A stretch of 64,000 nucleotides of DNA from Blasia pusilla. Taxonomy: Eukaryota; Marchantiophyta; Marchantiopsida; Blasiales. Location of the stretch: contig CM114272.1 in assembly GCA_050084515.1 (NCBI GenBank), positions 56,792,001-56,856,000 of the forward strand, read 5' to 3'. The notes below the pieces were generated by a model. The model saw nothing but the letters and a program-made list of their open reading frames with translations. It was not told the DNA's origin and did no database searches. Below are positions 10,201 through 21,910 of the stretch, piece after piece. The position numbers and the translations under genes are program-made. The stretch's first letter is position 1. Every line of letters starts with the position of its first letter.

Positions 10201-13200
10201 AATTTATTTAATGTTCAAAAGGATCTATTTCTAGAAATTTTCCAACCCTTTAGTTTTGATAATTTTTCCATTTCTTAATTTGCAAGAAAAGAAAAACTCC
10301 TAAACTTCATGGGCCCTTACGTTTTAAACACGGATAATTATAGATGCAAGAATTAAGAAAAAAAAATTTACTTTTAAGATCCTCGAGAAATTTCAAAAGC
10401 ATAATTTCCACATTTTTCTTGATAAGGAATTTTTTGTTTTACTTTTGTAATTTTTTTCCACCAGAATGTTCCCACCCTTAACTTTGGGAAATTTTTTCAT
10501 TTCTTAATTGGAAAAAAACCTTCGGGGAAAAAAATCTGGAAGTTTTCTTCCTCAAAACCCTCAACCTTCCCCTAAAAGTTCAAAACACAAATAATACTAC
10601 AAAGAATAATTAAAATTAAAAATAATAAAATATAGAAAACTTTTAAAAAAAACCAAAAATACAAATTTGTGCATTATTCTTGACATGCATAAATATTTTT
10701 GAACTTTCTAATATTCCCCCCCCCCCCCAAATTCTCAACCTTTAAAATTTGGGAATTTAAAAAAATTAAATTTGGAAAAAAAAAAACTAAAGAAGAAAAA
10801 AAATTAGGATGATTTTCTTAAAACAACCCAACCATGCTCTAAAATTGTTAGAGTGAAATTTAAGAATCAATAAAAAAATAACTCCTCCTTTTCTTTGAAA
10901 TAAAGAGAACTTTCTCCACTATTCCTGACGAGCATTAAATTATTTTAAAACTTTCTACATATTTTTCCCCACTAAAATCTTCCTACCCTTAAGTTTTGAT
11001 AATTGAAGAGTTTCAAATTTGAAATCTTTGGAAACCTAAAGAAGAATAAATTTATTAAACTTTAACTAAAAAAAACCCTACCCTTGCCGAAAATTTTTAA
11101 ACATGATTTTGTGCATGATAATGAACAATAAAGTTTCTGAAACATTAAAAAAAAATTACTCCTTACAAATTATTGAGATATAGAAACAAATCAAACCATC
11201 CCTCCCTTCCTCTACTGATATGTAAATCACAGCAGAAAATAAAATTTCCTCTGAACTTTATTTAAACTCGGCACTTGAAATAAATGTTATTAATATGTTA
11301 AGAAATTTGAGAAATATTCTTTTGTGATTTATTTCTTAAATCTATTTCCTAAATCCTTGACTGGATTTTTTTCACTTTCTAATTTTATTTTCGTAACGCT
11401 ACCTTAAAATTGGGTTGGGAGATTTTTTCATTTTTTAATTTGAAAGAAAAGAAAACTTTAAGAAGATTTAATAAGCCTATTTTAAAATAAAATTCCAAAC
11501 CCATGCTACAGTTTTAAACACTCATACTTCTAGAAAGAATAAGTAACAATAAAATTTAAGAACAAATGAGAAAATCTTAACTCCTATAAAATTTTCAGAA
11601 TTTTATAACAAATTAACCATTCTTCCCCATGCCCCTCCCCTAGTCATATGTAAGACCCTAAAAATTTTGAAAGTTTCATGACAAGAAAGAGTTAAACTTT
11701 AAACTTAAAATCAATATTAGGAATTCATTAAGAAAAATAGAAAGAAATCATAGAAAATTGAATTGATAACTTTCTATGTTATTTACTGATAGGTATAATG
11801 TTTTTAGGTTTCTAATACTTTCTCTCACTAGAAATTTCCCTACCCTAACTTTGGAAAGTCTCTTACACTACTTAATTGGAAACGAAAGAAAACCTTTAGA
11901 AGAATAAATTGGGAGGATTTAGAAAAACCAAGCCCAACCCTTCTCTAGAATTTTTAAATACATTTAAACATAGAAAGAAGAATAAATAAATTGACTGTGA
12001 AAGCAAGATGTAGTTCCAAGATATTTTCTAAGTTTAAACAAATAAAACCTTCCCTCCCCTCCCCGCCCATCTCATGTTCTTCCCTTCTCCCCTCCTCACT
12101 TGTGTCATCAGCCGTCAACATTAGGAAGGAAGTTATGGAAAGCTCTTTTGTTAATACTATAGAATACCATAGATTTAATTTTTTAATTTATTTTTATTTT
12201 GTAAATTTTTTAACGAAATGTTTAGAAGTCTCTCTCATTTTCATTATTTTCTGGAAATTTGGGGGAAAAATGGTTTAGGCAAAAAAGAGTAGTTGAAATT
12301 ATTCTTTATTGCGCTAAAAAGAATTTAATGAAGGCCATGTATGACAATTATCAAGTCTCTATCATTAAATTTTTTTTTACAGAATTTAGCGAGATATTTT
12401 ATAAAATTGAATGGTTTTTATTTTATTAAGTTCTCCTCATCTTCTATAAATATTCCCAAGTCTCTCTTGTGTTGATTAGACATCACTATTTTTAAATTAG
12501 ATTTATGTTTTATGAGGCTTAGGCTAAAATGGTTTTCTAAGACTTAAAAGGCCTTCAAATTTCTAATTTTCAAACTTGTTATGGAGGAAAACGTATGTAC
12601 CATTTTGGAAAAAAAAAAGATAATAAGTTGATGCTGGGACAAAATTCTTGTCTAAAATGCTGAAATTGATTCTAGGTTCTAAGTTCTGTTTTTTTTATCA
12701 AGCCCAGTCGGGAGGGAAAATCAAAATATATTTTGAAGGAAAAATAGGGATTAGAATGAGGAGCTTTCTTTTACAATAATTGAGAAATAGTGGTTAGAAA
12801 AAGTAACAGAAATTTCCTCTCTCCCAAAGTGATAGAAGGTTTAAAATGACAAAATGCTCAATTTAATTTTGATAGGAAAAGGTTAAGCTATTATTTTTTT
12901 GGAGACAAAATATGAACGGAAATTGCTAGTAAGTTTTTGCTTGTGCGATGCACCGGGTGAGATGATTGGGTATGAAAAGACTCACATATGGAGGATGATA
13001 ATATGAAATTAGTGGAGAGACATTGAATATATTTTATTATTCAAAAGGATGAAAAAAAGAAGATGTATTATAAAAAAATTCAATCTAACTTGGCTCAAGA
13101 CAAATTTTCATAGATTTTATTTTATTAATTTTCGGAAAAATAATTTATCCTTTTCCTAGTCCCCATCCTTCAATAAGCAAAAGAAAATCATTTATTTTGA

Positions 13201-14440
13201 TGAAGTTTTTTTCCCAAAAGAGGGATTGAAATTTTCTCCAAACCTAACTTGAAAATAAAAAATAAGATAGAAAAAAATGTCTTCCATTATTTTGAATAAT
13301 AATTCTTGTCCCATTAGAGTCCTATTATCCTTTTAATTTTTTCCCAAAATAAAATTAATTTACCTCAAAATTAAACTTTAAATACTTTATCATAATTTAT
13401 TGGCATGAACCTTGAAAAAATAATTTTAAATTTCCACATGAAAAAATATACTAAAACTTAAAGAGATTCAATAAGATTTCATGGGAAAGATATTTGAATT
13501 TGAATTAATTATATTTTTTAAATAAATAATAATCTAATTATTAAAACCTTACCCATTCTTGTTTTCTGCTTAGTATAGGGTAAAATTAAAAGAAAAAGGT
13601 CTTGCACTAGGTTCATGGAAAAATATGATAGGTGCCCTTCATTCATTTGTCTTCAGAATGAGCTAACGCGCTTGATAGTATGATTAAGAAAGTGGGGTAC
13701 ATGCTTTCTTTCAAGGGTAATTACTTCTCAATTTTCAAGCTATATGTAGAGGGTAATTCAAGGTATATTTTGAGAAAAAAGAAAAAGAAAAAGAAGTGGG
13801 ATCAAAATGTGTGCTTGCTATTCTTTACTAAACAATAGGGGGGGAAAAGAAAGACTAAATTCTTTCATGAGATGTTTTTTTTACAAGGGGAGAGGTATAC
13901 AAAATTTATCTTATATGAATCATTGAGTAAAATTGGAACAAAAGCTATGAGTAATAAGATAAAATTTTATTTCAAATAGAAATAAGGATTCCTTAAAAAT
14001 GACCCTAACATTCAATGCCTTTTGTCATTTGAAAATTTGTTAACTGAAAATTTACGTTTAGGGACAAAATTTTGCACAAGAATCTTGGTGAAATGAAGTA
14101 ATTTTTTGGAAACTAACTGGAAAACAAGATGATAAGAGAATATGGGGACAACATTTATTATTAAGACCCATGAGAACTATTTTTTTAAATCTTTGAAAAA
14201 TATAATGCACTTTTGTGAATAGAAATGGTTTGGATCTTGAAAAGTGGGTTTTAGGATCGAAGAAAGAAGGAAAGACCATATTTTTGGTCTTCCATTTTAA
14301 TCGTGAATGAACCTTTACGTGGCAATTGGTGATTTTTACTCTCATTGGTTCATAAGGATTGGGGTCATTTCTTGTAAAAGTTTTGTCATTTATGCCCTTT
14401 TAGATGAATATGGATGGAAAAGTATGAAAAAAATTTCCAT
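10200..14440. repeat. AT-rich noncoding DNA with degenerate long-period repeats
   Basis: A recurring phrase of the form TTCCCACCCTAACTTTGGGAAA...TTTCATTTCTTAATTGGAAA appears in degraded form near 10227, 10461, 10965, 11390 and 11820, giving a loose periodicity of a few hundred bases. The rest is homopolymer-rich, including a C11 run near 10717. I found no protein motif on either strand; the short open frames at 11991-12278 and 14058-14345 are low-complexity. Confidence 0.45.
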
Positions 14441-14447
14441 ATATTTT

Positions 14448-14662
14448 GAGAATATACAAAGTGACTAAATCATCTAAATATATCATAGAACTTGGAAATA
14501 CAAAGTAGTCTAGGCTGTCCATGCACTTATAGTAGAGCTTTGATGGAACCTAACATGGGGAGAACTTGACATACGAGTATACATTACCTTTCGGCTCCCT
14601 AATTATTTAACTAATTAAGAAACTAGGGTTTTACCTATTTTCTTTAATTCTATTAATAGAAA
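14448..14662 (-). repeat. Copia LTR fragment, inverted relative to the adjoining pol
   Basis: This stretch aligns on the same strand with the LTR of the minus-strand Copia element (53865-54100): shared words are AAAGTGAC.AAATCA, GGAAATACAAAGT, GGAACTTG/GGAACCTAAC and AAACTAGGGTTTT.ACCTATTTT. So it is the LTR of a minus-strand element. It abuts plus-strand pol sequence at about 14665, so LTR and pol point in opposite directions. Confidence 0.6.
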
Positions 14663-14664
14663 AA

Positions 14665-15915
14665 TTCAACGAAGTCAAAGAATGAATATGTATGGGTTCT
14701 TCATAGCGGAGCATCTAGTCAGATGACCAATCATAATGATTGGTTTAGCTTCTTTTAGCCTCTTCAAGCTAAAGCCCATTGTTGTTACTGTTCGGAATGA
14801 TGCAAAGTGCCCAATAGAAGGAAAAGGGACAATTTATTTACTCTAAAAAAAATTAAAAATTATCTAATTTATTGTACATACCAGATTTCAAGTGCAATTT
14901 GCTTTGAGTTGGAGTATTATATGATTATAACTTAGAAGTTCACTTCAAGAAATATGGAGGAAAGTAGTGGATAAAGGTATTTGGTGTGGAAATATGTATG
15001 AGTTGTATGCTGTCACAACAATTTTAGTTACTTATTTTGGTACCAATAAGCTATTGCATGAAAGATTTCATCTCTTAAGCTTTCCCCTTACTTAGCCAGA
15101 TGCAGAAATTTGGCATGGTTTTCAATTTACTAACAATTTATGGAGTGTCGGATAAATATGGAGCTTGTATGATGGGCAAATAACATCGATAAGTATTCCC
15201 ACAAGAGTAAAATAAAGGCTCCTCTAAAGTTGATACATGTTGATCTATGTGATAAAATATGAATTATGGCATTTGGTGGTTTTTCCTACTTTCTTTTAGT
15301 TGTTGATAATTATTATAGCGGGAAGATATGGATGTATTTTCTTCACGATAAGGCAAGTACTTTTGGAAGATTAAAGTATAGCACAAGTTGGTTGAGAATG
15401 AAGAATAAAGAAAGTACAAAATTTTTGCATTGATCGAGGAGGAGAATTCTTATCAACAAAATCAAAAAAATATCTGGGAGACTATAGAATCATGTGATGA
15501 GTTAACCATGGCACATACACCAAAACAAAATGGAGTTGTTGAGTGTCAAAACCAAACAATAGTGAAGATGGCAAGGTGTATGATGAAAACAAAAGGTTTG
15601 ACCAAAGGTGTTTGGGCCAAAGTTGTTAATACTACTATTTATATTCTAAATAGAAGTGCTATCAAGTTGGAGCAAGGCATGAGTCCTCATTGAGCATACT
15701 CATATAAAGTACAATTAGTTCTACATTTTAGGAATTTTGGTAGCAAATTTTTTGTATACATTCCTGATGCATCAAGGACCAAGCTTGAGTGCAAGAGGAA
15801 GAAGTGTATCTTCGTGAGATACAATAACAATTCTTAAGCTTACTACCAATGGTGTTATGAGGCAAAGGAGATGCTTGTGAGTTGTGATGTGATGCTTTAG
15901 GAACAACCTCGTCAA
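14665..15915 (+). pseudogene. Copia pol fragment (protease to integrase)
   Basis: It starts at a protease-like stretch matching the other Copia copy (HSGASSQMTNHNDWF; compare LDSGVSRHMTNHKDW), then decayed integrase. The clearest part is 15430-15693, which holds the Copia integrase signature MAHTPKQNGVVE followed by MARCMMKTKGL and a W-A-K-V block. This corresponds to the end of the DDE core, including the catalytic E of the VVE motif. It continues with a broken piece up to about 15900 (KEMLVSCDVML, equivalent to KKMLVSRDVVF at 51742-51966). Reverse transcriptase and RNase H are absent; gypsy sequence begins right after. Confidence 0.75.
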
Positions 15916-15944
15916 GTAGCGGACATCCTTGTAAGATTGAGAGT

Positions 15945-17010
15945 GATCGTATGAGAGGGGCACGAGGGTCATCGCGGCGTCCTTTCGGGACTTTGAAAGG
16001 CGAGGAAGTCGACTTGAGAGTAGCTCTAGAGGGTTTACTTGGAGTGGTGCGAGGTTTCAAGAGTCTCCACGTGAGAGACCACCTCGATCTCTTTCTGTGT
16101 CATCTTCAGACAAGGGGAAGAGTGTAGAGGAGTATGCTAGTGATCCACCACATACATTGAGTGGTCCTACTAGTTGGGCATACAAGATGGACAACTAGGG
16201 TAGAGGACCGCGTAGGTTTTCGGGTGCTATAGGCACTATAGCTAGAGTTATACCACTTCATTGCGAAGTTTAGGAGTTGGTGTGACTCATGGCGGGCTAG
16301 GAACTCAAGAGATTTCATCCCGTTTATAGCATGGAACGGAATGTTCCAACATGAGGGGGCACTCATGGACGATAACCATGAGTTCTCGTAGAGATATGCC
16401 CATGAGATTGAGGCCTGGAGACTCTACTATGACCCACACTATGTGTCATGGACTAAGCCGTTTCTAGATGAGAAGGAGGAGTTAGGAGAGGGTTCCTCCA
16501 CCAATGATGTTGTAGGAGGGGTGACTCGCAGTGGAGCCGTTGCATCGTCGAGTCGAGTTTGTCTTAGGTTCAACCCCATGGTTAAGTTCTTTGCTAAGTT
16601 GAGGGCGAGCTAACAGGGGGGGGGTACGGACGGAGAAGTTGCGGAGCATCCACAACTTCTAGAGGCACCCTGGTGAGATTTTGTGTGAGGCCTATATCTG
16701 CTTGCGCCGGTTGATTAACGTCACTAAGGGGGTGATAGAGGCTCAGGCTATCCAATCATCGTATGCCATGCTGGACCAGACCTCGCGGACACATGTACGA
16801 GAGGGGTTGCTTCTTATGAACACCTCCCCTACGTTGAGAGATTTTTTAAGGATTGCCAAGAACATTGAGCGTAACATGGCGGAGGAGACCGTAACCACCA
16901 TGGGTTCTGGGTAAGAGCAGTCACGATTGCCTCCACCACGAGTGTAGCAACGTGGATTTTGAGATAGGTCTGTGGCACCACAAGCTCAGGAGGATATCGA
17001 GAGGCCGTGC
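15945..17010 (+). pseudogene. gag-like region of the gypsy element
   Basis: 15945-16200 reads as an Arg/Ser-rich stretch (SFRDFERRGSRLESSSRG and so on). After a frame change near 16200 a second frame runs to about 16610 through FRSWCDSWRARNSRDFIPF and DPHYVSWTKPFLDEKEELGE, interrupted by TAG codons. A third piece at 16681-16914 (LRRLINVTKGVIEAQ, TLRDFLRIAKNIERNM) has the helical look of the gag capsid C-terminal region just upstream of the knuckles. Assignment rests on position and style, not on a strong family motif. Confidence 0.6.
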
Positions 17011-17060
17011 CACAGAGACCTGGGCCTCCATATGCGGCTCAGTAGCCGCCTACGATTACT

Positions 17061-17210
17061 TGTTGGTTATGTGGTGGAGCCCATCATCAGCGCGATTGCA
17101 CTCGTCAAGACCATAGTGGTGTGCCTCAGTATGGAGGAGGAGATGGTGCTACACCACGAGGTTATCAGTGTGACTATTGTTAGAGATACGGTCACACACC
17201 TGCCAGGTGT
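17061..17210 (+). pseudogene. Tandem CCHC zinc knuckles (nucleocapsid)
   Basis: One frame encodes CWLCGGAHHQRDC (C-x2-C-x3-H-x4-C) at 17061-17099, a Gly-rich linker, and CDYC-stop-RYGHTPARC (C-x2-C-x4-H-x4-C) at 17169-17210. The second knuckle is interrupted by TAG at 17181-17183 directly after its second cysteine. All eight metal ligands are otherwise present. These fingers bind RNA in retrotransposon capsids. They are in the same frame as the downstream methyltransferase. Confidence 0.85.
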
Positions 17211-17858
17211 TTCAGCTTGCACCTTGGGTTATGTTCGGACCGAGGGCCAGAGAGGGCACCATAGCGAGTTGCCGGTCTAGGCAATTGTTATGTGTGGAGC
17301 AGCTGCAGAGTTGGATCCACAGTGAGGGGAAGCTAGGAAATAGACCATGCTTCCTCAATCCTTGATGTTGTCTGAGGCAATAAAGACCCCATCGATGGGT
17401 CCTAATCAGAGTTCTCGTAGAGTTGGTGATGTTGTTGGTGTGCAAGTACAGAGGGCAATGGGAGAAGCGAGTGTGACAACTCCTATTGCTGATGCTCAGG
17501 AGGAGCATTTGTGGAGCACGTTGTTGGGGGTGTCCACTCTTGTGTACCGTGCTTCTTTATTTTTTGCTTTTGATGTTATTACGTTGGGAGGTACGCCCGC
17601 CGAGGTTTTCCGGCTGGTCACTATGCTATGTGAGCGTGGAGTTGGAGTTCTTGCATCACGTTGAGAGGTGATTGCAGAGGATGTGATGGACTTGCCCTTG
17701 GAGTTGATGCTCGGGCCGTCCACCTCAAATTCATGACAGGCTACGGCTGCTAGGATGGTGGAGATGCCCGCTAGACCCGCAATAGAGCGTGCCATGGCTT
17801 CTCCTAGTGTTGTTTTTCTGGATAATCGGGGAGAGGATATTCCATTCCTGACATTCCT
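17211..17858 (+). other. Linker between knuckles and methyltransferase
   Basis: The longest open stretch (17347-17664, continuing with stops to about 17850) is in another frame and matches no family I know. This is where a gypsy aspartic protease would be expected, but no D-[ST]-G motif with following hydrophobic context was recognised in any forward frame. Either the protease has decayed, is very divergent, or lies elsewhere. Confidence 0.4.
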
Positions 17859-19025
17859 GTGGAGAGGAGTGTCATGGTCGCCCCATCAGTCCGTGGAGGA
17901 AAGGTGCCGCTTTGGGGCTTGACTGAGGAGCTTCGACACTTAGCCACTAAGCATGTACAGACCACGTGGAGTGAGACATTTGCACCAAAGAGTGGGTCTA
18001 AGGAACTCGAGGTTGCCACGAGTGCTACTATGACCCCTTTGGTCACCACCTTGATTGTGTGGTGCATCCTAGGAGAGGGTATTCGCGTGCTGGATCTCTT
18101 TGGAGGGATCAGTACTGGTTTAGCTGTTGTTTTGCAGGCAAGAGTGCGTGTGCAATTGTACCTATATGTGGAGATTGATGATGTTATGTGGTGCAATTCA
18201 CTTCACCATGTGGCTCAGTTACGCCTCCATTTTCCCGACTTGTTGTCTGCGTCCACTGTCCACGGATACTTGAATTCCCTACCGGGGGATATTTCATGGC
18301 TGGGGGCGCAAGACTTGGAGCGGGTAGGGACCATAGACTTGGTCATTGTAGGTTGGCCGTGTCAAGGCCAATCGAGTGCTGGACAAGGTACCGGGTTAGC
18401 TGATTCTTGGTCCAGGTTATTTTGGGAGATGATGCGGATTTTGCGACACTTGGAAGATCATCAGTTCCGTTCTCTAGCATACATTCTAGAGAATGTGCCA
18501 ATCTTGGGAGATTTGAGGCCACAGGTGATGATGAGTGCATAGCAGGTACGTGCATGGATCGGCTCAATAGTGTTTTTGGATGCGGCAAGTGTAGGTTTTA
18601 GAGCACACGGCCCGCATCTTTGGTGGACCAACTTGGTACCACACGAGGTGTTGCGGAGGGCATATGCGCGAGTGGAGTGTCCCTCTCGTTGATGGATTCC
18701 ATATTGGATCCGGGCTGCGAGCACATGCAATGAGGCACAATGATCGACCGCCGTTGGTTGTGGTCAGCAGGATTGGCATGCCACGGGCCGCCATTCCCAC
18801 ATTTGTGAGTTTTCCAACTTCCTTTGCATTCAAGGAGGCCGGGCCAGGCTTGGTTTGGGATGACTAGGTACAGAGGTTGGTGGAGCCCAAGGGCGATGAT
18901 CGAGAGCGAGAGCGAGCGATGGGATTCCCCACAGGAGTGACGACAGTACCATCACTATCAAAGCCATCACGACGTCATGTTTTGGGTCAGGCGATGGACC
19001 TGAACTGCTTGACATGGATTTTCAG
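17859..19025 (+). pseudogene. DNMT3-like C5-cytosine methyltransferase carried by the retrotransposon
   Basis: The enzyme family transfers a methyl group from S-adenosylmethionine to cytosine C5 in DNA. Motifs appear in canonical order. Motif I is VLDLFGGISTGL, the SAM-binding loop (compare the animal DNMT3 F-D-G-I-A-T-G). An acidic EIDD follows as the second SAM contact. Motif IV is DLVIVGWPCQGQSSAG with the catalytic Pro-Cys. A DNMT3-like LADSWSRLFWEMMRIL and motif VI ILENVP come next. Motif VIII is FLDAASVGFRAHG...LWWTNL. Motifs IX-X are MGFPTGVTT (18919-18945) and RRHVLGQAMDLNCLTWIF. The frame is open from 17859 to a TAG at about 18540, continues to about 18690, then changes frame. It lies between gag and RT, inside the element. 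It has lost function as it stands, though the catalytic Cys codon and ENV survive. Family placement is from motifs only. Confidence 0.9.
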
Positions 19026-19079
19026 CTATAGTTGAGCAACGTCGTTTGCGGATGCGAGAGATCATAGTTTTTTCCTTGG

Positions 19080-20800
19080 TGAGCCCCATGCCTACCAAGA
19101 TAGTTGAGGCAGGAAGTGGCTAGGGGCGAGACCGGAAGAGATCGACATACCACGAGTGATTGGGAGAGATACCCTTGGACTTCTTGGGATGTTTTGCAAG
19201 TATGCCAGGAGATGGTAGCCATAGCATCGAGCGTGGTTTTGGGTACTGCACTTAGAGATGAGAGTTTGCAGTTGGTTGGAGGGGTGCAATCAAGTGCTAC
19301 TCTCTGAGATGGGGTTGCACCATAGCAACCACCGACACCTACGCCGGAGAGTCCTACCGTAGTCACGATGGAGACTTGGGAGCCAGACATGGGCCCTAAG
19401 TTGACAGGAGGAGAGTTGTGCCAGATACACCAGTTCCTTAGGAGTTATAGGAGCTGCTTTGCATTTACTATGCATGACTTGGGTACGCTGAACGGTCCAG
19501 GGATCCGCATTGAGTTGTGGAGCCACATGCCGATCTTCCAACTATCCTACAGGTACAGTAAGATGGAGAGGTCTATGATTCAGAGTAGGAGCCAGGACTT
19601 GGTTGGAGTAGGACTAGTGGAGATGTTGCATGGAGAGTATGCATCTGCCACTGTCACACCCGCCAAGAAGGATGTGCATGGCAACTGGACGGATAGGCGG
19701 ATGTGTGGAGATTATGGACCTATCAATCGATAGATGAAGTCCAATAGGTATGCCATGCCCACTCCTAAGGAGATCTTTGATGCTATTGGACATGCAAAGG
19801 TCTTCAATTCATTAGATCTTCGAGCTGGATACCATGCCTATCAGATTGGAGGAGAGGCAAAAGACGACATTTTGGGGCATCGATCCTCACGAGAAGGATT
19901 GTTTGTACCAATGGCGGTTCTTACCATTTGGGTTAAAGAATGCCCCGGATGAGTTTCACAGGGTCATGGATAGGATCTTGGCAAGTCTGGATTTTGCTAG
20001 GTGTTATATTGATGACATCGTAGGATTTAGCGCCACGATTGAGGAGCATGAGCAACATCAATTGGAGGTATTTCAACAATTGCAGTTACATAGGCTGAAG
20101 CTATATCGAGGCAAGTGCAAGTTCTTCTACGACCTGATTGAGTACTTGGGTCATACGATATACCCAAGGGGCCTTGATGTGCAACAGATGAAGGTAGAGG
20201 ATTTTTCATGCATTCCACGCCTTATAGATGTGAGTCGAGTTCGTGAATTCATGGGATTGGCAAACTTCTATCGACGGTATATCAAGGGTTTCAGTTCAAT
20301 TGCGAAGCTGTTAACCTTGCTAACCAAGGTGGATCAAGAGTGGCACTGGGGGGATGAGCAGGAGAGAGCATTTCAACTGCTCAAGGATAGATTGACGTGC
20401 GTGTCCATATTGAGGAGACCAATCAGGGGGCGTTCTTTCCAGTTGGATACCGATTAGAGCATGTTGGGGCTTGGGGCCATGCTCATCCAATATGACGATG
20501 ATGGTAGAGAGTTTGTGGTGGCTTACGCAAGTCACCCGAACAACGCTGTAGAGGTAAAGTATAGTTTGTACGAGGATGAGTGCTTGGTTACGATGTGGGC
20601 TGTCGCACATTTTAGGTGTTATTTATTCGACAATCTCTTTACCATCATTATTGATCATCATCTACTTAAGTGGTTGATGGAGCCCGACAAACTTATAGGG
20701 AAGCTTGCAAGGTGGGCTCTTTCGTTGCAAGAGTATGACTTCCACGTGCTGCATTGACCTGAGACGCTCAACTAAGATGCAGATGGTTTGAGCCCTAACC
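19080..20800 (+). pseudogene. Gypsy reverse transcriptase and RNase H
   Basis: A linker in the same frame (19104-19307) leads into the RT at about 19368. Recognisable blocks are TPAKKDVHGNW, RMCGDYGPINR, stop, YAMPTPKEIFDAI, FNSLDLRAGYH, then a frame change near 19840, LPFGLKNAPDEFHRVMD and the catalytic CYIDDI (Y-x-D-D intact). The connection follows with EYLGH, MGLANFYRRYI and a W.W.....AF..LK.RL block. RNase H begins near 20400 (FQLDTD, stop, MLGLGAML) and includes EDECLV, AHFRCYLF and DHHLLKWL. The ADGLS end lies near 20780 after TGA and TAA codons. Order and motifs are standard for Ty3/gypsy. Confidence 0.93.
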
Positions 20801-21130
20801 CATGTCCCCGTCAGCAAGATGCGACTAGAGCCTGTTGGCATGGTGAGAGTAATAAGGCGTTGGTGTCAGGATGTCATGCGTCAGCCTATTTGGGCTTATT
20901 GGCTATGGAGAGCTAGACTGTTGAGACTTTGATGGCGAGGTATGATGAAGAGTCCTTAGATCCAGAGGCCGGTGAGGAGATGACATGTGGCCGAGACATT
21001 CACAACGATGGAGTGTTCTTGGAGTACCTACGTATTGGCAGCGTTGCGAGTATAGTGGATGCTAGAGAGCCAGATCGGATCCTACAAGCGGACGTACAAC
21101 TTGCTCTAGATTCAGTATTTATGGCGAGGC
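20800..21130 (+). other. Spacer between RNase H and integrase core
   Basis: The frame used by RNase H stays mostly open here (including 20929-21141) but shows no domain I can name. The integrase HHCC finger should begin near its end; only the CC half is seen after the frame change at about 21130. Confidence 0.45.
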
Positions 21131-21910
21131 ATGGAGATTGACGTTCAACAGTTTGTTGCGAGATGCATGGTGTGTGATCGAGTCCGAGCATTGTTCAATG
21201 CTATGACTCCACAATTGCATCCACTTTCGATCATGTTTTTAGGCTATAGACGGTGTTTGGATTTTTTAGGACCTTTGCCTTTGACAGAGCGCCATAGTCG
21301 TTATGTGTTGGTGATGGTCGATCACTTTTCAAAGTGGATAGAGTTGGTTGTATTTCCTAACAAAGCAAGTGAGGGAGTAGCATATGCCTTCCTAGATTGA
21401 GAGCTGAGTCATTACGACGCACCAGTTGAGGTGTTGACAGACCTGGGTACAGAGTTTCGCGGGGAGTTTCACGCCTTGTGTGATCATGTGCTAATCAAAC
21501 ACCGCACCACTTCGCGAGATCATCTTGAGGCGGATGGACTAGCAGAGAGGGTTGTGGAGACAGTGAAGAGAGGATTACGCAAGTATGGCTTGCAGAGAGG
21601 TCACCTAGGAGATTGGGACCTCCAGTTGCCGTGGTTGGCGATGGGAAATAAATTCACCAGGGAGGCATCTTTAGCGTCTTTCTCACCGTACTTGCTTTTG
21701 TATGGTCGAGAGCCAGATTTACCTACGGCCATTCGTCGAGATGTTGGTGAGGTGTTGAACCTTGATGACCCTGATGTGTGGATGCTAGCATGTTCTCAGA
21801 GAGCTGAGTTATTTTGGAGAGTTATGCCCAAGGCGTTTGAGAACTTGGCGATTGCGCAACATGGGGATACGTTGAGGTATGCGACTATTCGGGGAGGTGG
21901 TTATTGACCT
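21131..21910 (+). pseudogene. Gypsy integrase
   Basis: The frame starts with VQQFVARCMVCDRVRA, the CC half of the HHCC zinc finger. The rve core follows: the first catalytic Asp in CLDFLGPLP, then YVLVMVDHFSKWIE, a TGA near 21400, the second Asp in LTDLGTEFRGEF, and the Glu in GLAERVVETVKRGLR, so the D-D-E set is present. A C-terminal region (LLLYGREPDLPT...) reaches a stop at about 21905 (TGA). It is in one frame with the PHD finger downstream, so integrase and PHD were probably one polyprotein. Confidence 0.92.
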
